From Apostichopus japonicus (lineage: Eukaryota > Echinodermata > Holothuroidea > Aspidochirotida > Stichopodidae), in contig NC_092565.1 in assembly GCF_037975245.1 (NCBI RefSeq), positions 22,585,499-22,649,498 on the forward strand: 64,000 bases of DNA, given 5' to 3'. The position numbers were made by a program, and so were the translations under genes. Within the stretch, counting starts at the first letter, position 1. The number at the start of each line of letters is the position of its first letter. This document shows, one piece after another, positions 22,223 through 37,000 of this stretch. The notes below the pieces were generated by a model, which was not told the DNA's origin, did not search any database, and saw nothing but the letters and a program-made list of their open reading frames with translations.

Positions 22223-22855
22223 TATTACCTGTGTGTAGTGGTTTACAATAACTTTGCGTGTCCCCTAAATTCACGTACCGTGTCATACATTTGTGGCTGC
22301 ACCGACGGACTTTTTCAATTGCAACTTTACAACTTCGAATCCTTATCGAAAATGGCCAAAATTGCCACAGTTAGACAAGGAAACATCGCTTTTGTAGTTT
22401 GAGACACTTTCGTGGATTATCCACCGGATTAGCAGAATTGTTTGACACATGAACTTAGGGAATGTTTTTGTTGCTTCGAACAGTTTGACTCCGGACCTTT
22501 TAAAGTATAATTCTTTCTATTTCTGGTGGAATCTGGTCAAAACATCGATGGAATCACATAACTGAAGGATAGAACTAAACCGAGTAAATCAGCGATCAGC
22601 TATCCCACTCCCTCCATTTAGCACACAGCATATTACAAAAAAATCCTAGTGTTCAGTACATAATTATATCACATGTGTCTGTGGTACAACCTAAACTGAA
22701 AATTCTTCAACATTGTTTCAAAAGCTGAAAAATATAGCAGCACCATTCTGCATCCAAGCACCCGCCACTTTACGAACAATTCTCTAACGGAAGGGGCCAC
22801 CCCTCCCATTGCTGACATAACATCTCTGCCCTCCCCCCACACCACCCCCATACAC

Positions 22856-23232
22856 ATAGGCATAGGGACCCAGTTTGATTGGGGGGGGCTGTAACGACTT
22901 GCCCGAAAAATATAACCTAAATTTTTCGCACGCTTCAACATCTTAATCTACAGTACATATCATACAGTATAAGCATGCATTGGTTATTGCATCGCATGCC
23001 AATTACATACAATCATATGCCATGTTATTCCATATCAGTTAGAATTTTTCGGGAAGTTGTTACAATAATAATGATAATATTTATACAAGTTTAACCATTA
23101 AATAAACACATTGCAATATATTTTTCTTTTAGTAGGTGCCCAAAAATTTCTCCTCATATTGCCCGAATGTTCACACAAATATTTGCTTAGGGGGTTGCAG
23201 CCCCTCCAGCCCCCCCCCCCCCCCGTCCGTCA
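22856..23232. mobile_element. dispersed repeat, copy 1 (related to 24391-24765)
   Basis: About 370 bp shared with the later copy in the same orientation: GCTGTAACGACTTGCCCG near the start, GTAGGTGCCC near the middle, then ATATTGCCCGAAT and a poly-C tract. It begins CATAGGCATAGGGACCC. Divergence between copies is substantial, so they are old. Confidence 0.7.
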
Positions 23233-24390
23233 ATACAAAGTTGGTGGTTTTACTCCTGTCTTCGTTATATTGAAAGAAATCTAGTGATGGGTTAATATTA
23301 CACAGTTTGCTCAGAATGTTGTGAAGCTTTAACTTTGATACCAAATGTAACTTCATAAACTGAATTTTTAGACATGGATAAACCATGGTTAATCTTGTTC
23401 ACATAAACCATTTTCCCTTTCAGTAATCCTAGGCAAATCAACTCGATCAGATATTTCTTTCCCCAACTTTCATTTTGACGAAATAAGATGAGCAACTTAT
23501 AACCAACAAGTCTAATGCAAACGATCTTGATTTGATTAGTGTACAAACTGTCAGCTATTGAGGTCTAAAATAATAGTGAATTCGTGAACAACCTTGCCGG
23601 GATTAAGCAAAGCGATTTAGCCAGTTAAATGTTTGCTTATTACAAAGCTATCAGCGAGAAGGAAATTTTGGACAGTATTCATAAAGGAAACATGGCATGA
23701 ATCACTCAAAGTATAAACAAGCTTTGTTGGGAGGTGTGAAAGACTTATTAGATAATCAGATTATCCTCTTGGAAAGTTGCTCCATCTTCATCTCCATCCT
23801 CAAGAACTCCATCTTCAAGAACTATTGAAGCTTCTGACAGAAGGTATTTGAATTAAACCAACTGACAAAGATTTTTGTTCAAATTTCCAATAAACAAAGA
23901 CAAATAAAATCAAGAAGGCTTTTTTTATTTTTTGCATCAAGTCATTGATTGTTTAATTTTTGTTGACATTGTATTCAATACATGCTATGTTTGAAAATAC
24001 ACATTCCTTAATTACGACGACTACATAATCTTCGTTTAACGATTATAAAAGAATAAAAAAAAAACAATAATATCTGGTCAATTCATGTTATCTTATGAAC
24101 AAAATAAAAAACTGTTGTAAACATAAAGACCTATTCAAAATATTGCAAAAATAACTCACAGAACTTGACAAGTTGCTTTAAACTTCAAAAGGAAAATGAT
24201 TTGCTGACAAAAACAAATTGAGTGAAAATGTTCTCCCACAATCTTTACTATACACAACTGATCAGGAGTTGGACAGGGGGGCATAAATTGCTACCGACAC
24301 GGTCATCCAACCGGCTTGATTGAAACAAGTGGTATATTTGGCTGATAGAACCTTTCAACTGATCTCAGAATATAACATTATATTCTGCCA

Positions 24391-24765
24391 TAGGCCCAAT
24401 TTGTAGGAGCCCAATTTGATTTGGGAGTGCTGTAACGACTTGCCCGGAAAATATAACAAAAGTTTTCGCGTTCAACATGTTAATGTGCATATCATATAGG
24501 GATGCATCAGTTATTACATCGCATTCCAATAACATACACTCATTTGCCGTGTTAATACCCTTCCATATTGGTTAAAATTATTGAGGAAGTCGTTACAATA
24601 ATAATGATGATAATCACATTAGTTTAACCATTGAAAAAGACATTGCAATTTTTCTTTCAGTAGGTGCCCGAAATTATCAGCATATTGCCCGAATTTTCAC
24701 AAAAATATTTGGTTGGGGGGCATCAACCCCCCCCCCCCCCCCGCCTCCTACGCCTATGCTAGTTG
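24391..24765. mobile_element. dispersed repeat, copy 2
   Basis: This is the same family as 22856-23232. Here both ends are visible: it starts near TAGGAGCCCAATTTGAT and finishes CCTCCTACGCCTATG, an inverted match to the CATAGGCGTAGGA-like start. This suggests a terminal-inverted-repeat element of unknown superfamily. No clear target duplication was found. Confidence 0.7.
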
Positions 24766-25037
24766 CTTTCAGTTTCACATATAGTTTAATCAAAACCAAT
24801 CAGCTTGCACACATACTTCCTAATATGTAAATTTTAAAGTAACCACTGACAAAGTCTGTCAATTGTTAAGAGATGTTTGTTTTTTTCAAACTTTCAGAAA
24901 CACTGAGTCCTGTCTTCATTCAACCTGTTATTTCTCTTATGTACACGATAAGCAGATCATTCACATGACACTACTGATGAAGCTACCCGTCTTCGATTAT
25001 TCAAAACTCTGAGAATTACGTCTGTTGATACCTTGTT

Positions 25038-28000
25038 TTATTGACTGAGAAGGGTCGTTATTTGGACCTTTCCATCCATAGAACCTGTCAGGCACATTCC
25101 TGTGTTCACCGATGTCGACCAATCCACGCTGACAACTGGAGTACGGTGACCCAGAATAGTCAACATCTGATCCAGGTCACCGCTTTTACTCAACTGTGAA
25201 AAACAAAGGAAAAGAAGTAAATATGGAAGCTTTAATGAAAAAGTGAAGAAAAAAAACCAAGAACATAACAGGACAAGACATTGCAAGACAGGACAGGAGA
25301 GGACAGGACAAGACATGAAAGAACAATACTAACAATGGAAAGCACAAAAGCAATTAAATTAAATCAGTTACTTTAAGCCGGCTTCATGTTTGCATGCAAT
25401 CAAAAGAAGGCATGTTTTGTTGTCTGAAGGAACAGATTTCCTCGAGGAATTGTGAAATTCATCTATTGTGAAAGCTATTACCACATTTTATCAAAACGGT
25501 TTGCCTTGTAATTGTATTTTGCCTGGTGGGAGTTCTCACGTTGCAAAGGGCAAAAAGAAAAACAAACAGAAAACAGACAAAAACTTGGGTGCAGTGACCA
25601 CTTTACCTTGTAGATAATGCCACCGTACGGGGCACACGTCAGTATGTACTGGCCGCTGCTGTCAAAGGCGAAAAGTCTCCCTCTCGGGGACTGTTGCTGA
25701 CTGTAGCCGCCGTACCCTGACAACACAAATGGTCCTGTGGCGCCATTGTGAATGGAAAAGTCTACCTGTTGGCCAGGGTTCACCAGCGCCCACTTACAAA
25801 ACTGTGTTGAGAAAAACAAGATTTACCTGAGGCTATGAACAGTTTCTTCTTCTATTATAGTTTACAAATTTATCAACACAAAAACGAAAATATGTGATCA
25901 TATTTCATAGATCATTTTACCCAACATTTAATACAGAAATGCAGCATTTTCATTGATTCTAAGATTCTTTCCAGATATTAAAGGCCATTAGTTCCCCCAC
26001 CCCTCTCCCCCCCCCCCCCCCAAATATAACACAAAGCCAAAATAATGATCAATAACAATGATATTTCTACAGTGCATTTTATCTTCCCTGAGACTTGTTA
26101 TGAATTGTCAATTAAATTTAAACATGACAATAATTTTGGAGGGTTAGAGGAGGGGGGCAGAGGGAGGGGGGTGGGAAGGGAGGAGGTGAGCATTACCTTT
26201 CCATCAGCACCCATACTAAACACAGAAGTCTCATCAGGACTGAAGTTGACGGCATGTACCGGACCCTTGTGAGACTTCCAACTCAAGATGCAGTTACAGG
26301 AGTTGACATCTGTGAAAAGAAATGGATGTAGCAGATAATAATAGGAATGGATGGATATGGTACTACTCTGGCTTGAAGAGATGGGGGATTGGGGGGGGGG
26401 CAATACAGCCCTAGTGCAAACTAGGGGACTCAAGGAAATATGGGATAAAAAATAATGTACTCGCATTTTCATAACGTACTAAAGGAAAAATGAAGTCATC
26501 GAAAAAGGTGACAATCATTGCCTCTGAGGTCCACCCCTGCCTCTTGATGTCCAACCTCTTGACGTCCAACCCTGCCTCTTGAAGCCCTTGCCTCTTCTGT
26601 TCAGCAGATCTGTGCTTGGTTAAACTTGTCTTCTATACAATTACCTTTGTCAATATGGGCTGAGTTGTTAAGAATATTATCTTATTTCCACCACAGAAAT
26701 GCATTACAGATGGTGGCAACACAATTACTGACAAATCTTAGTAACACCTACTATACAGTAGGTGACATCTATGCTTACCAAATAAACGAAGGGTACCATC
26801 GGCAGCACCGCTTATCATCATATTACCATTGTGGTTGAAAGCCATGCTGTTTATGCATGTGTCAATATCGGAAACTATGAAATCTCCCTGGAGAAGAAAC
26901 AAAACATAAATAGGTTAATGCTGAATGTTAGACAGTATATAACTGTTAGAAGTATCGCTAAGAAAATGCGGCGCTACATATGATAGACAAATTTTACGAT
27001 TATGAATTTGAAATTTTGAATTTGAAACTTAATATTTGATTCACAGCAGAAAAAGAGCTTTATGGAAGCAATGTGACATGATCTAATATCTGAGCAAAGG
27101 ACAATAATTTAATACTACCTAGTTCTGCTCCAGGTGACATATTGTCATTTATTGTAGTTTGGGTATTACATTTAACCAATGAAAATAAAATCTAGAACAT
27201 GATATCTGGAAGAGAGTGAGAGATAGAGAGAGGAAGGAGGGGGAGGGGGAAGGGGAGGGGGAGGGGGAGTGGAGAACTCCAAAGAAAAAAATCACCAGCA
27301 GGAGAAAGTGGTGATGTAGCAACTTATAATTTTCAAAAGCTAGACTTCACTAGAAAAAGTTTGTTGCTAATAAAAGACTAATATTTACTCCCATACTTGA
27401 GATAACATTTTTACAGGATTTTAACATTGAAACTTAAACACAAATAACCAATAGTTCCATGCAGAGTTTTGCATGAACGGAGAGAAATTGATAGAAATAA
27501 AGCAATTTAACGCAGGTATTACCTTTGGTTTCATGACCTTGATATCCCAAAGTAGTAGACGGCTCTTTGATCTGTCTTGATTGACCCCAGACTTTTCTTG
27601 ATTCGTTTGAGAAGTGGCAAAAACATCTCCGCCAGGATTGCAGGCAAGGGATACAATCCTTCTCGAAGAATTAAAAATAATTATATTTGATTGAATCCCA
27701 AACTAAAGCTTCTTCGAGAACAGAAATATCATGAAATGAACAGGTGGGTTTTGTTTTCAATTTAATTCATAACTGCAAATGAACATTTAAGAGTGAAATA
27801 ATAACCAAGTTGAAAGTTCCATCACAGGATCATGAGAAGAGCATAAAATGGTCACCCAAACAGGTTGACAAAGTAAACTTTTGCCATAACATTAAATTCC
27901 ACCAATAGGCCGAATAAATTCTTTCAATATCTTCCCCTTCCCCTTCCCCATCCTCACCCCCCCACCCAAATTTGTTTTTAAAATTTGTTTGGATAAAAAA

Positions 28001-31000
28001 TTTACAAAAAGCATTTTTAGCTCATGATGACATGATTCGCTCTGCTTTTGCCAGATGCATTCTCACTATACACACCGATGTCGAAAAACTGTTGCCAGAT
28101 GCATTCTCACTATACACACCGATGTCGAAAAACTGTTGCCAGATGCATTCTCACTATACACACCGATGTCGAAAAACTGTTGCCAGATGCATTCTCACTA
28201 TACACACCGATGTCGAAAACCTGTTGCCAGATGCATTCTCACTATACACACCGATGTCGAAAAACCTGTTGCCAGATGCATTCTCACTATACACACCGAT
28301 GTCGAAAACCTGTTGCCAGATGCATTCTCACTATACACACCGATGTCGAAAACCTGTTGCCAGATGCATTCTCACTATACACACCGATGTCGAAAACCTG
28401 TTGCCAGATGCATTCTCACTATACACACCGATGTCGAAAACCTGTTGCCAGATGCATTCTCACTATACACACCGATGTCGAAAAACTGTTGCCAGATGCA
28501 TTCTCACTATACACACCGATGTCGAAAAACTGTTGCCAGATGCATTCTCACTATACACACCGATGTTGAATAATTCCTTTATTTTTGCCATAGATACATG
28601 CCACAAAGGATGTGATTTTGACCAAAAGATTGAGCAATTTTCCAGCAATTTGGTTACTAAGCAATCATCTTCAGTCACGGAAATATCACTTAAAGGATCC
28701 TTCAGGTGACTCACTTTGGGCAAGAGGGATCAACATTGACATCACTCATCAGCTTCTTCTGCTCTGTGTCGTAGACTTTTAAAGTTCCCTCCGAGCTGCC
28801 AAGTAAAAGCTGCAAGAAAAAAAAACAATGTAGGACAAGAAGAGGATGGTTAATTTACAGAGAGAAAATAAGGAATGTCTTCATAGAAGTAGCTTAAAAC
28901 AAAACCAAAGTGTTTTCATCGGAGGTGGACAAATTAAAGGTGAATGGTTTTATATTACAGGGACATCTCTGGCAGCCTGAAATCTAAAGAGAAGATTTTG
29001 GAAGAATTTGGATGCCGTTCACATATCTTGAAAGAAATGCTCATGGTATTGCTGGCCCATGGTTACAAATCAGATGTTTGTGATGATTAGTTTGATTTTT
29101 AATCTCTTGATGACATTTCTCAACGGATGAATTTCTGATCTTCCTACCGTAACATCTTACAAACTGTACTCCATATTATTATTGAGTCCAACTTGAAGCA
29201 TTCATACAGTACAGTGTGAAGCAGATTAGGATATCAACAATACCTTGAAGTTTAGATTGAGAAAGGATATCACCCAAAATATAGCCAAATTTAGTTTCAA
29301 ATAATGGAGGTATGGCCTAGATGTGACACTGACAAAGATATTGAGCCTTAATGCTATTTCTGTAACTGTAGTAACCTGAGGCAACTTAGTACTCATCTGG
29401 CCAGTTGGGAGAAAACTGGAGCTAAAAGTGATACCGTAGTAGAAAAAGGTTTCTTGAGCACTCTCATATCAAATCTTGGGAGGGGGTAGTGTGTAGGGGA
29501 AAGGGGGAGGGGCAGGATATTGAACTCATTAACATCATCTACACATTAGCCATCAACCATAAAAATCAATCCTTGAAGGACTGACTTTTCATATTACGAG
29601 AAAGATTAGTTGAACAGGAATGATGAATCTAGCTGGTCGTCTTGCAGAAATATTAAAATGAAAGTCTTACCATTCTTGGTTGTTTAGGAACCCACTCCAT
29701 AGATAGCAATGGAGCCTTGAACATGACTGTTGCAATTGTCCTGGGCATCGGTGTAAAAGACCAAATCCTGTTAAGGTAAATTAAAAAAGAAAAAAATACA
29801 AAATATTACAGTTGTGAGAAAAATGATTTGCACAGATACAAGCATACCATTTTCACATGATGTTAGTGTGTAGAAAGTAACTACTTCTATTTATTCTAAA
29901 TTAAACGACCATACTGAAAATGGTCAGGCGTAAAGCATACTGTACGATGTGAGCTGGGTTTGGAGGGTAGGGTAGGTCTGTTCTTGTGGTACGGCATGTA
30001 CTATGGATCAATGTATCGTCAGTTTTCAACTGCCATTTGTTCTCACTCTACAGAAGTTCACTGATAAGCTACTGAAACTTTTATCAAAGAAAGCATATGT
30101 CTTCATTGATTTTAGCTTGAAAGTTACCAATGTCTTCTTATGTAAATCATAAATCATACAGAATAGAACGGCCAACTCATTATCATAGACTTTTCCATTT
30201 TTTTGGGGGGGGGGGGAGGAGGGTGATATTCTAAATGTTTTACAATGTACAAAGTTCAGTAAAAGTAAATACTGTACGTTAATTTGGTTTAAACGAAACT
30301 GCTAACGAGAAAAGCAAACCGACAAGAGAGGGTTTATTTTACTTGACGACTCCATCGATGTCCATGGTTGCCACGGAGGTAGCAGACGGCGAGAACTTGC
30401 AATGGGTGATGGAGGAATGATGCTCTGTGTATTCATCAGAACTGAGAACAATAAAGGGTGACATCACTGAAAATAAATCAGAGAGAAACAAGAAGAGGAA
30501 CAAATAAATGAATAAATAAATAAATAAATATATAAATGTAGATGAAAACCTATACTTTAATGTGACTATTAACATGGATTAAGAATATTGCATTGAAGTT
30601 TGCATTACATTCTTAGCTTTTTGAGCACCTTTTTATGGTAAGTTGATGTTGATAAATGCTTTGGTGTCATATTAAAACGTCATTTTAAACGTTATTCATT
30701 AGCTTACATAGTTACTTTTCATTTCAGATATTTGGCATAATGTTAAAAAATGTTGCAACTTTTCCAATTTGCTATTTGCATGTGATTAAGATTTTAGAAA
30801 CAACAACTATCTGGGGAGATGAAATGTGAAGAACTCATCACCTTTAACTTAATGACATAAACTGCAATCTTACTATGGGTATTACTTGGTACGTTTATAG
30901 GATTGTTGACCGAATGCAGAAAACAGCTTTAAATATATCATATGTTTTTCTTGAATGCCATTTGAGGAATCAAACCCCTAGCTCTTGCTCGGAACTTGGA

Positions 31001-34000
31001 TTAACCCTGCCCCCCCTCCCAATTCCCTTCACTTTGAGTGCTATTTAATATGCTAAATGTATGTCAATTGTCTCAAAGTTTGTTGTATGTTATCGGCAAA
31101 CCAAACTCAAGTATTATGATTCATTATCCAAACAAAATATTCAGTTATAATAGTGGAAGAGCTTTGCCCCACAAGGTTACACAATGGTCAACTAGGACAA
31201 GACTCTGTAGTAAATTCTTTCACACTTCATTGGAGCATTGTTCTCCAGAGACGATTGGCTGACCTCACAGTCTCCTCGCTGGTAAGGAATCTGATGATCA
31301 GAACCTCCAGTAAACTACTTCTTTGCAGCTTCAAGACATTTCAGCACATAAAGAGGTAACAGTGACAGCCTTTTAACCTGGAATCAGATTACTTGTGCTG
31401 TTACTAAAGTTAACATTACCTTGGAGTGGTCCCGATCCTTTTCTAGTTTGATTGTCTACCCAGACTGGGGGCGCTGTTGATCCTTCACTCTCTGGCTGTA
31501 ACTGCCACTGAGTGGTGTCTGTTAATCCGATAGAGCTGTCCTGCACTGTCCTGGCAACTGGCATCTTTGTCGCTTTGGGTGGCATGACCGTTGACTTTTG
31601 AAACAACTCCTTCCGCTGAGCTTCATAATTTTTATTTACGGTCTGCCTCGGCTGTAACAAAGAAAAGAAGGCAGAAGATTGAAACCTTCTTTTGATATTA
31701 AATAAAAGGGAACAATAACAACACTATGGTTTGTTTTTGGAAGTATTGATGTCACAGAAGCTGTTTAAATATATGCCCTTGAGAAAGTCTGTTATTTTTC
31801 AGCAGCATTTAGCCCTAGAGCTGTTATTTTTTTTTTTTTATCAGTTGTACCTAGCTTTGTCTACTTTGCATATAAGAGACATGACGGATGCTATTTTCAT
31901 TATTATAAACTGAGGGTATTCTTACAGCTGGGTGCACCTTTTTTTGAGCAAAAGTTAGCACTCACCATTGCCCTAGTATCTAAACTTAAGTGATCTGATG
32001 GAATGTGGAATATGATTTAAATGAAAAAGGACAAGCTATTTTAATTTAACAGGCAACATATACCACCTACATAAACAGTATTAATAACACAAACCAAAGT
32101 GTTGTATGTATATATTGCACTTTTCCACTTCACAAAGCTGTAAATGATTTCTTACCCGATCACATTCACGCCCTCACCCCCCCCCCCCCCCCGAACAAAC
32201 CTGACCAATAACAGTTATCCTAGAGTTTAGCGATATTCTGATATCCTGAAATTGAGCGATATTTTTAGGCTGAATGTAACCACATTCTCTTACAAGGCTT
32301 GAAATGGCTTACTTTCTGCAGCCTTTGATGACTTCTTTACTATTAACAGTGCCATACATAGTCACCGCACTAGAAGTGCCGGTCAAGCACACCACAACTT
32401 ATGTAATACAATATTCGGTACGTTAAGTTTAAAGAATCGTGCTATGAGGACATGGAATTCTCTAACTGCTACTATTAAATCTAAACCATCTAAAGTAACA
32501 TTTAGAAAAACACTAAAAAAGAAGAAATTTCTTAGTATTGATACATCCTTTATACTGTATGTTATGAATTATTCCTTATTAAGACATTAAATATTTTTTC
32601 ATTTATGTATATATGTATTTTTTTTTTTTTCTCTCTTGGGAGTCCTTTACCTTGTTAAGCCTGAACTGGCTTTATAGAGGACTTCCCTTCACATGTATAT
32701 ATTTATTACCTGTTGAAAATCAAATAAATCAAATCAAAATCAAAATCAAAGTGCTTGTGTTCACTAATTAGAAAGTCACTATTCAAAGAATATACCCTGT
32801 TACACATTTTACCTGGCTGGTTATAGCAGGAGCTGTCGTGGTGTTTGTTTGCATTACAGATGGTGGATCTATTTTTTTCCCTGAAGTATCCTTCGGTTTC
32901 GATGACGAAGCATCACCGCCTTTCCTAGGTCCGAGTATGGTATTTAAAATTCTCTTGTCGCTGGATTTTGTGTTCGGGACGAACCCTACGCTCTTCGACA
33001 GATTATTGCCAGGGGTGTTCTTCGCATTCTTCTCTGCATGGCTTGCTGGTTGCTTCCTTTGAGCCAGAGGCGATCGCCTGATTGCACCTCTGGACAATAT
33101 CGGTTTTGTACCAAAATCTCGTACTTGATAACCCCTTAAAACAATGAGAAAGATCATTAAGAATTTATAAAGTAATACTGTAACCATAGTTCTCTAATTT
33201 TGTGTCACTGTCTGTTTAGGTGTGCGTACTGGTATTGTGATTTATTTTGTATGCATGTTACTTTAAACTTTCCATTTAACCGTCAAAGGACAGCTATCTA
33301 GTTGGAGATTCCAATAGTTGTAAAACCATCGTAGGGATAATTTTTAAACCGTCTCTGTGATACCACGGTCGTATCTAGAAAGGTCTTTGCAACAAGTGTT
33401 GACGGTTCATATTTAACATCCGATCCCACTTCTAGGATAAGTGCTGATTCTAACCATCTGATCAATCCCCTCCTACTCCTACCCCCTGCCCCTCCCTACC
33501 AGCATCTGACCATATTCTCAAGTGCTGATACCATCTTGTTAAGTCATCACTGCAGTGCAGTATGCAACGATAAAACATTTCTCTTTTCACGACCACTGAA
33601 GAAATAGAAATAAATTCTGGCCTTTGCTCAATTCACAAACCAAACATGTAAAGCAAATCAACCAAAGAATTTCAAACTAATATTTAACTGTTCAGAAATA
33701 ACTTTGAAGAGGTCAGGACAGTGCAAGGTCATTCAAGCAATGTGGTGGGTATTCTCAACTGTGAACCAAGATGCATTCTAACTTGGACACTCTCTCTTGC
33801 ATGGGTTCTCAATTCTATTTTCTATCAGAGCCAGAGAGAAACACTGGCTGGGGTCCATTTGGCAAAGAGACACAAATCGCTGCATACTCTACATACTGTA
33901 TATATTAGTAATGTGCAGTGTAGGCTGGTAGGGTACTCAAGCCTAACGTCTTAAGAACCCGGTTGTAGGATTACAGCAAGATTGTGGGTGATATGTGTAC

Positions 34001-37000
34001 TATTTACCCTGCAACGGAAGCAAAGTCGTCTGGGATTTCAGTAGTGGAAAGAGGAAGAGGGATGAGTGAATCCACTTCATCAGAGGTCTTTGGCTTCTCA
34101 TACCCTGCAAGCTATAGGATAAATGATATAGAAAACAAAGAGCAAATTCAAATAATCTAATAAGCTTCCTCAATTTATAATCTCAACCTTTCATTCATAC
34201 TGTATACATCAAGGTTTGTCCGCAACTTTACACTGGGTGTCTTCTGACCATAAAACAACAGATCTAAGTCCTCCATCCCCCACCCCCCACCCTACCCCAC
34301 CCGCCCCCCCCCCATAGAACAGATTAATAGATTTCATAACCATGTACTTATTAATGCCTTTGTTCAGTTCTCTGCATGATCTTGTTTCTTCTATTTATAT
34401 GCATTATTTGTCTTGAAACTACAGTATTTACAAGTTCCTTTGCACCTCATTACAAAATAAACCGGGGATGATATTTAGTTAAGAGAATTCTACAAATGCT
34501 TTGAAAAGACAACAACTGTTCAACTAGTGTAACACTGGACATCATTATTACATCTCTATGAAGTCTCAACCCCCCTCCTCACCCACCTCTTTCAATGCTT
34601 CCCCCCCCCCCCCATTATTTTCTAAATCAAATTAAAGCACTTCTATTTCGATGAATCATCTTTAAAGCACATTAAATACATAATTTGATAATCCCGCACC
34701 CTACCTGATCAAGCAGTCTACGGTTTTCTTCAACGAGACTCTTCATATGCATTTGCTCGGCATCAAAATTCAGCAACGTTGGCAGAGGTGGATCATATAT
34801 ATTAAAGACAAATTCATATTCAGCAAGAAAGTCAATAGAAGATATTACTACAATGTATTGTCACTAGACTTCTGTCTTTAAATATTAAATATTTAAACAA
34901 TGATCAAACGATACACAAGAAAGGAGCTTAAAATTATATTCTAACAAACCTCTGTACCAATAATTAAAACATTTTTTCAAAATTTCCTCAAATAATTTAC
35001 AAAAGCAACTGATTGATAACATGAATTCAGATTTTTATTGCCTCGTTCAGCTTTATATTGTAAAACCAACTTCCCTACACTTCTAATTAAAAAAACAGCA
35101 CTAGTTAAAGTCTTGTCATGGTTGGGGGAGGGGAGAGGGGAGGGGAGAGGAGGGGGATGCCAGTTTGTGCAATGTGTGATGTTGCTGACTTGCCTAGATT
35201 CATAAACTTGATTAACTTCTTTACTTGTTCTGCTTCTCTTCATGAAAGTAAGAAGACTTTTAAAACTAATATTAAAAAAAACCACATATATAAAAATATA
35301 AAATATAAGTATTGCATGAGGGAATATAATAAAATTCAGACATCAGTGTTTCTATCATGAAATTTCAAGAATAGTTTAAGACTAGTGTATCACATACTCA
35401 AGGGACAATAACTCAATGCTCGGATACCGGACAAAAACTTGGCAGCAGTGGGCATTTTGGGGTGATTTTTGTTCACCATCTGGCTTCTCATTTATACAGT
35501 TTAATATCATGAGGATGATGATAGTCTCTCCTCCCATATGATATCAGACTGTTATCGACAAAAATATAAAAAAATGACAAATGAGTACGATGATATTTCG
35601 CTATCTGATCGATGAGATGTCAGTAAAAGGATATGCATACTCTGAAAGATGACACTGAGGAAATTCTGCAGGGAAAACAGCAATGTATCCTGCCACTGCT
35701 TGCTAAAGTAGGTTTCAAATGTCTGGTTCTGCTCTGGATTCTTCATAAATGGTAGAGCTGAATTAGGAAATAAATAAAATAGGTCACACTACAGGATTAA
35801 GAGGCAGTTGTGCTTGGAACATGAAGAATGAGTAACAGAAATTGATTTGGTCTTTTCGAGTCTCTTTGTATAATTTCCCTGTAAAGTTTCTTTATTCTGA
35901 TTTACTCATATCTAAAACTGAGCTATCAGCTCTTAAGATAAACTGCCTCAGCACCAACTGATGTAAAATTCCCCAAAAAATTCATGTGTTACTCTTGAAT
36001 ATATAGCAAAGTGGTGAGCAGCTTCTTTTGACAGAAATTTCAAGAATTTTGTGTAAAACTATAAATGCCACTGAGGAACAATCTGGGAAGTTGAAAACTG
36101 ATTGCAGTGTAAATGAACATGAATCCCTAGTGTACACATGCATGGTGGTCCATCAAAGCAAAGTCCCTTCACCCCCCCTCCCCCATCCCCACCCTCACAG
36201 CAGCTCTGTGGATTCCACTCAACATAGAGATACAGCGTAATGGTACAACAGACTGCCAACAGCTATAATAGTCACATATGTCATATTGCGACTACATCTG
36301 AGCCAATAGGAGTAAACTGCCTCTGGTTCTTGTATGTCTGACTGGAAAGTTAGGACAGGGTCCTGCACCTGCAGGCAAATAAATTTCCAGGCTACAGGAA
36401 TCCTGTTAGTGTCAATATCCTTGTACAGCACCAAACTAATCATCTTTTTCACCTCTTCATCTCCATAGTCAATTCCTATGGCAACTGTCACATGACACTG
36501 TCACATGACAGACAAACAAGATACTGAGGCGATGACGAACGAATAACAATTATTGATTGTCAGTCTACAACTTCCTAACTCTTCACAAGTTACAGTACTT
36601 CTGTAGCTGGAAGTTTTCAAGTTATACAGTCCTGTACTTGATATTCTGTACTATTTTTCTACTCACAGAACCATTCCTTCCATTCTGCTTGGGTTTGAAT
36701 CTCATAACACATCTTGTCGAAGAATTCGGATACTTTTTCTGTACGACCAGACTGTACTGCATTGATCACATACAACCTGCAGTAAAGAAAAACAAGAGAC
36801 CAGAAAGAAAATGAAAGTTTAACCTGCCAGACAAGAAATAGTGAGTTTTGTCCTTTGAAGTGGTCAAGGAGCAGCAATCACTCATCTTGACCAGAGCTAT
36901 ACGAGGGATCTGACGTGAAACTGGAAAGCTTTCCTTTTCATCAAATATGGGACATTCTTGCCAAGGAAAAAAATGATTAGAGATAACTACTGATATATCA

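Noticed and set aside
28048-28567. CRISPR-like regular repeats
   Set aside because: Units abut directly, with no unique spacers, and lie in a eukaryotic intron; this is a minisatellite.
27972-28709. Three long + strand frames (up to 245 codons)
   Set aside because: All are the same 44-bp repeat read in three registers, antisense inside a WDR91 intron.
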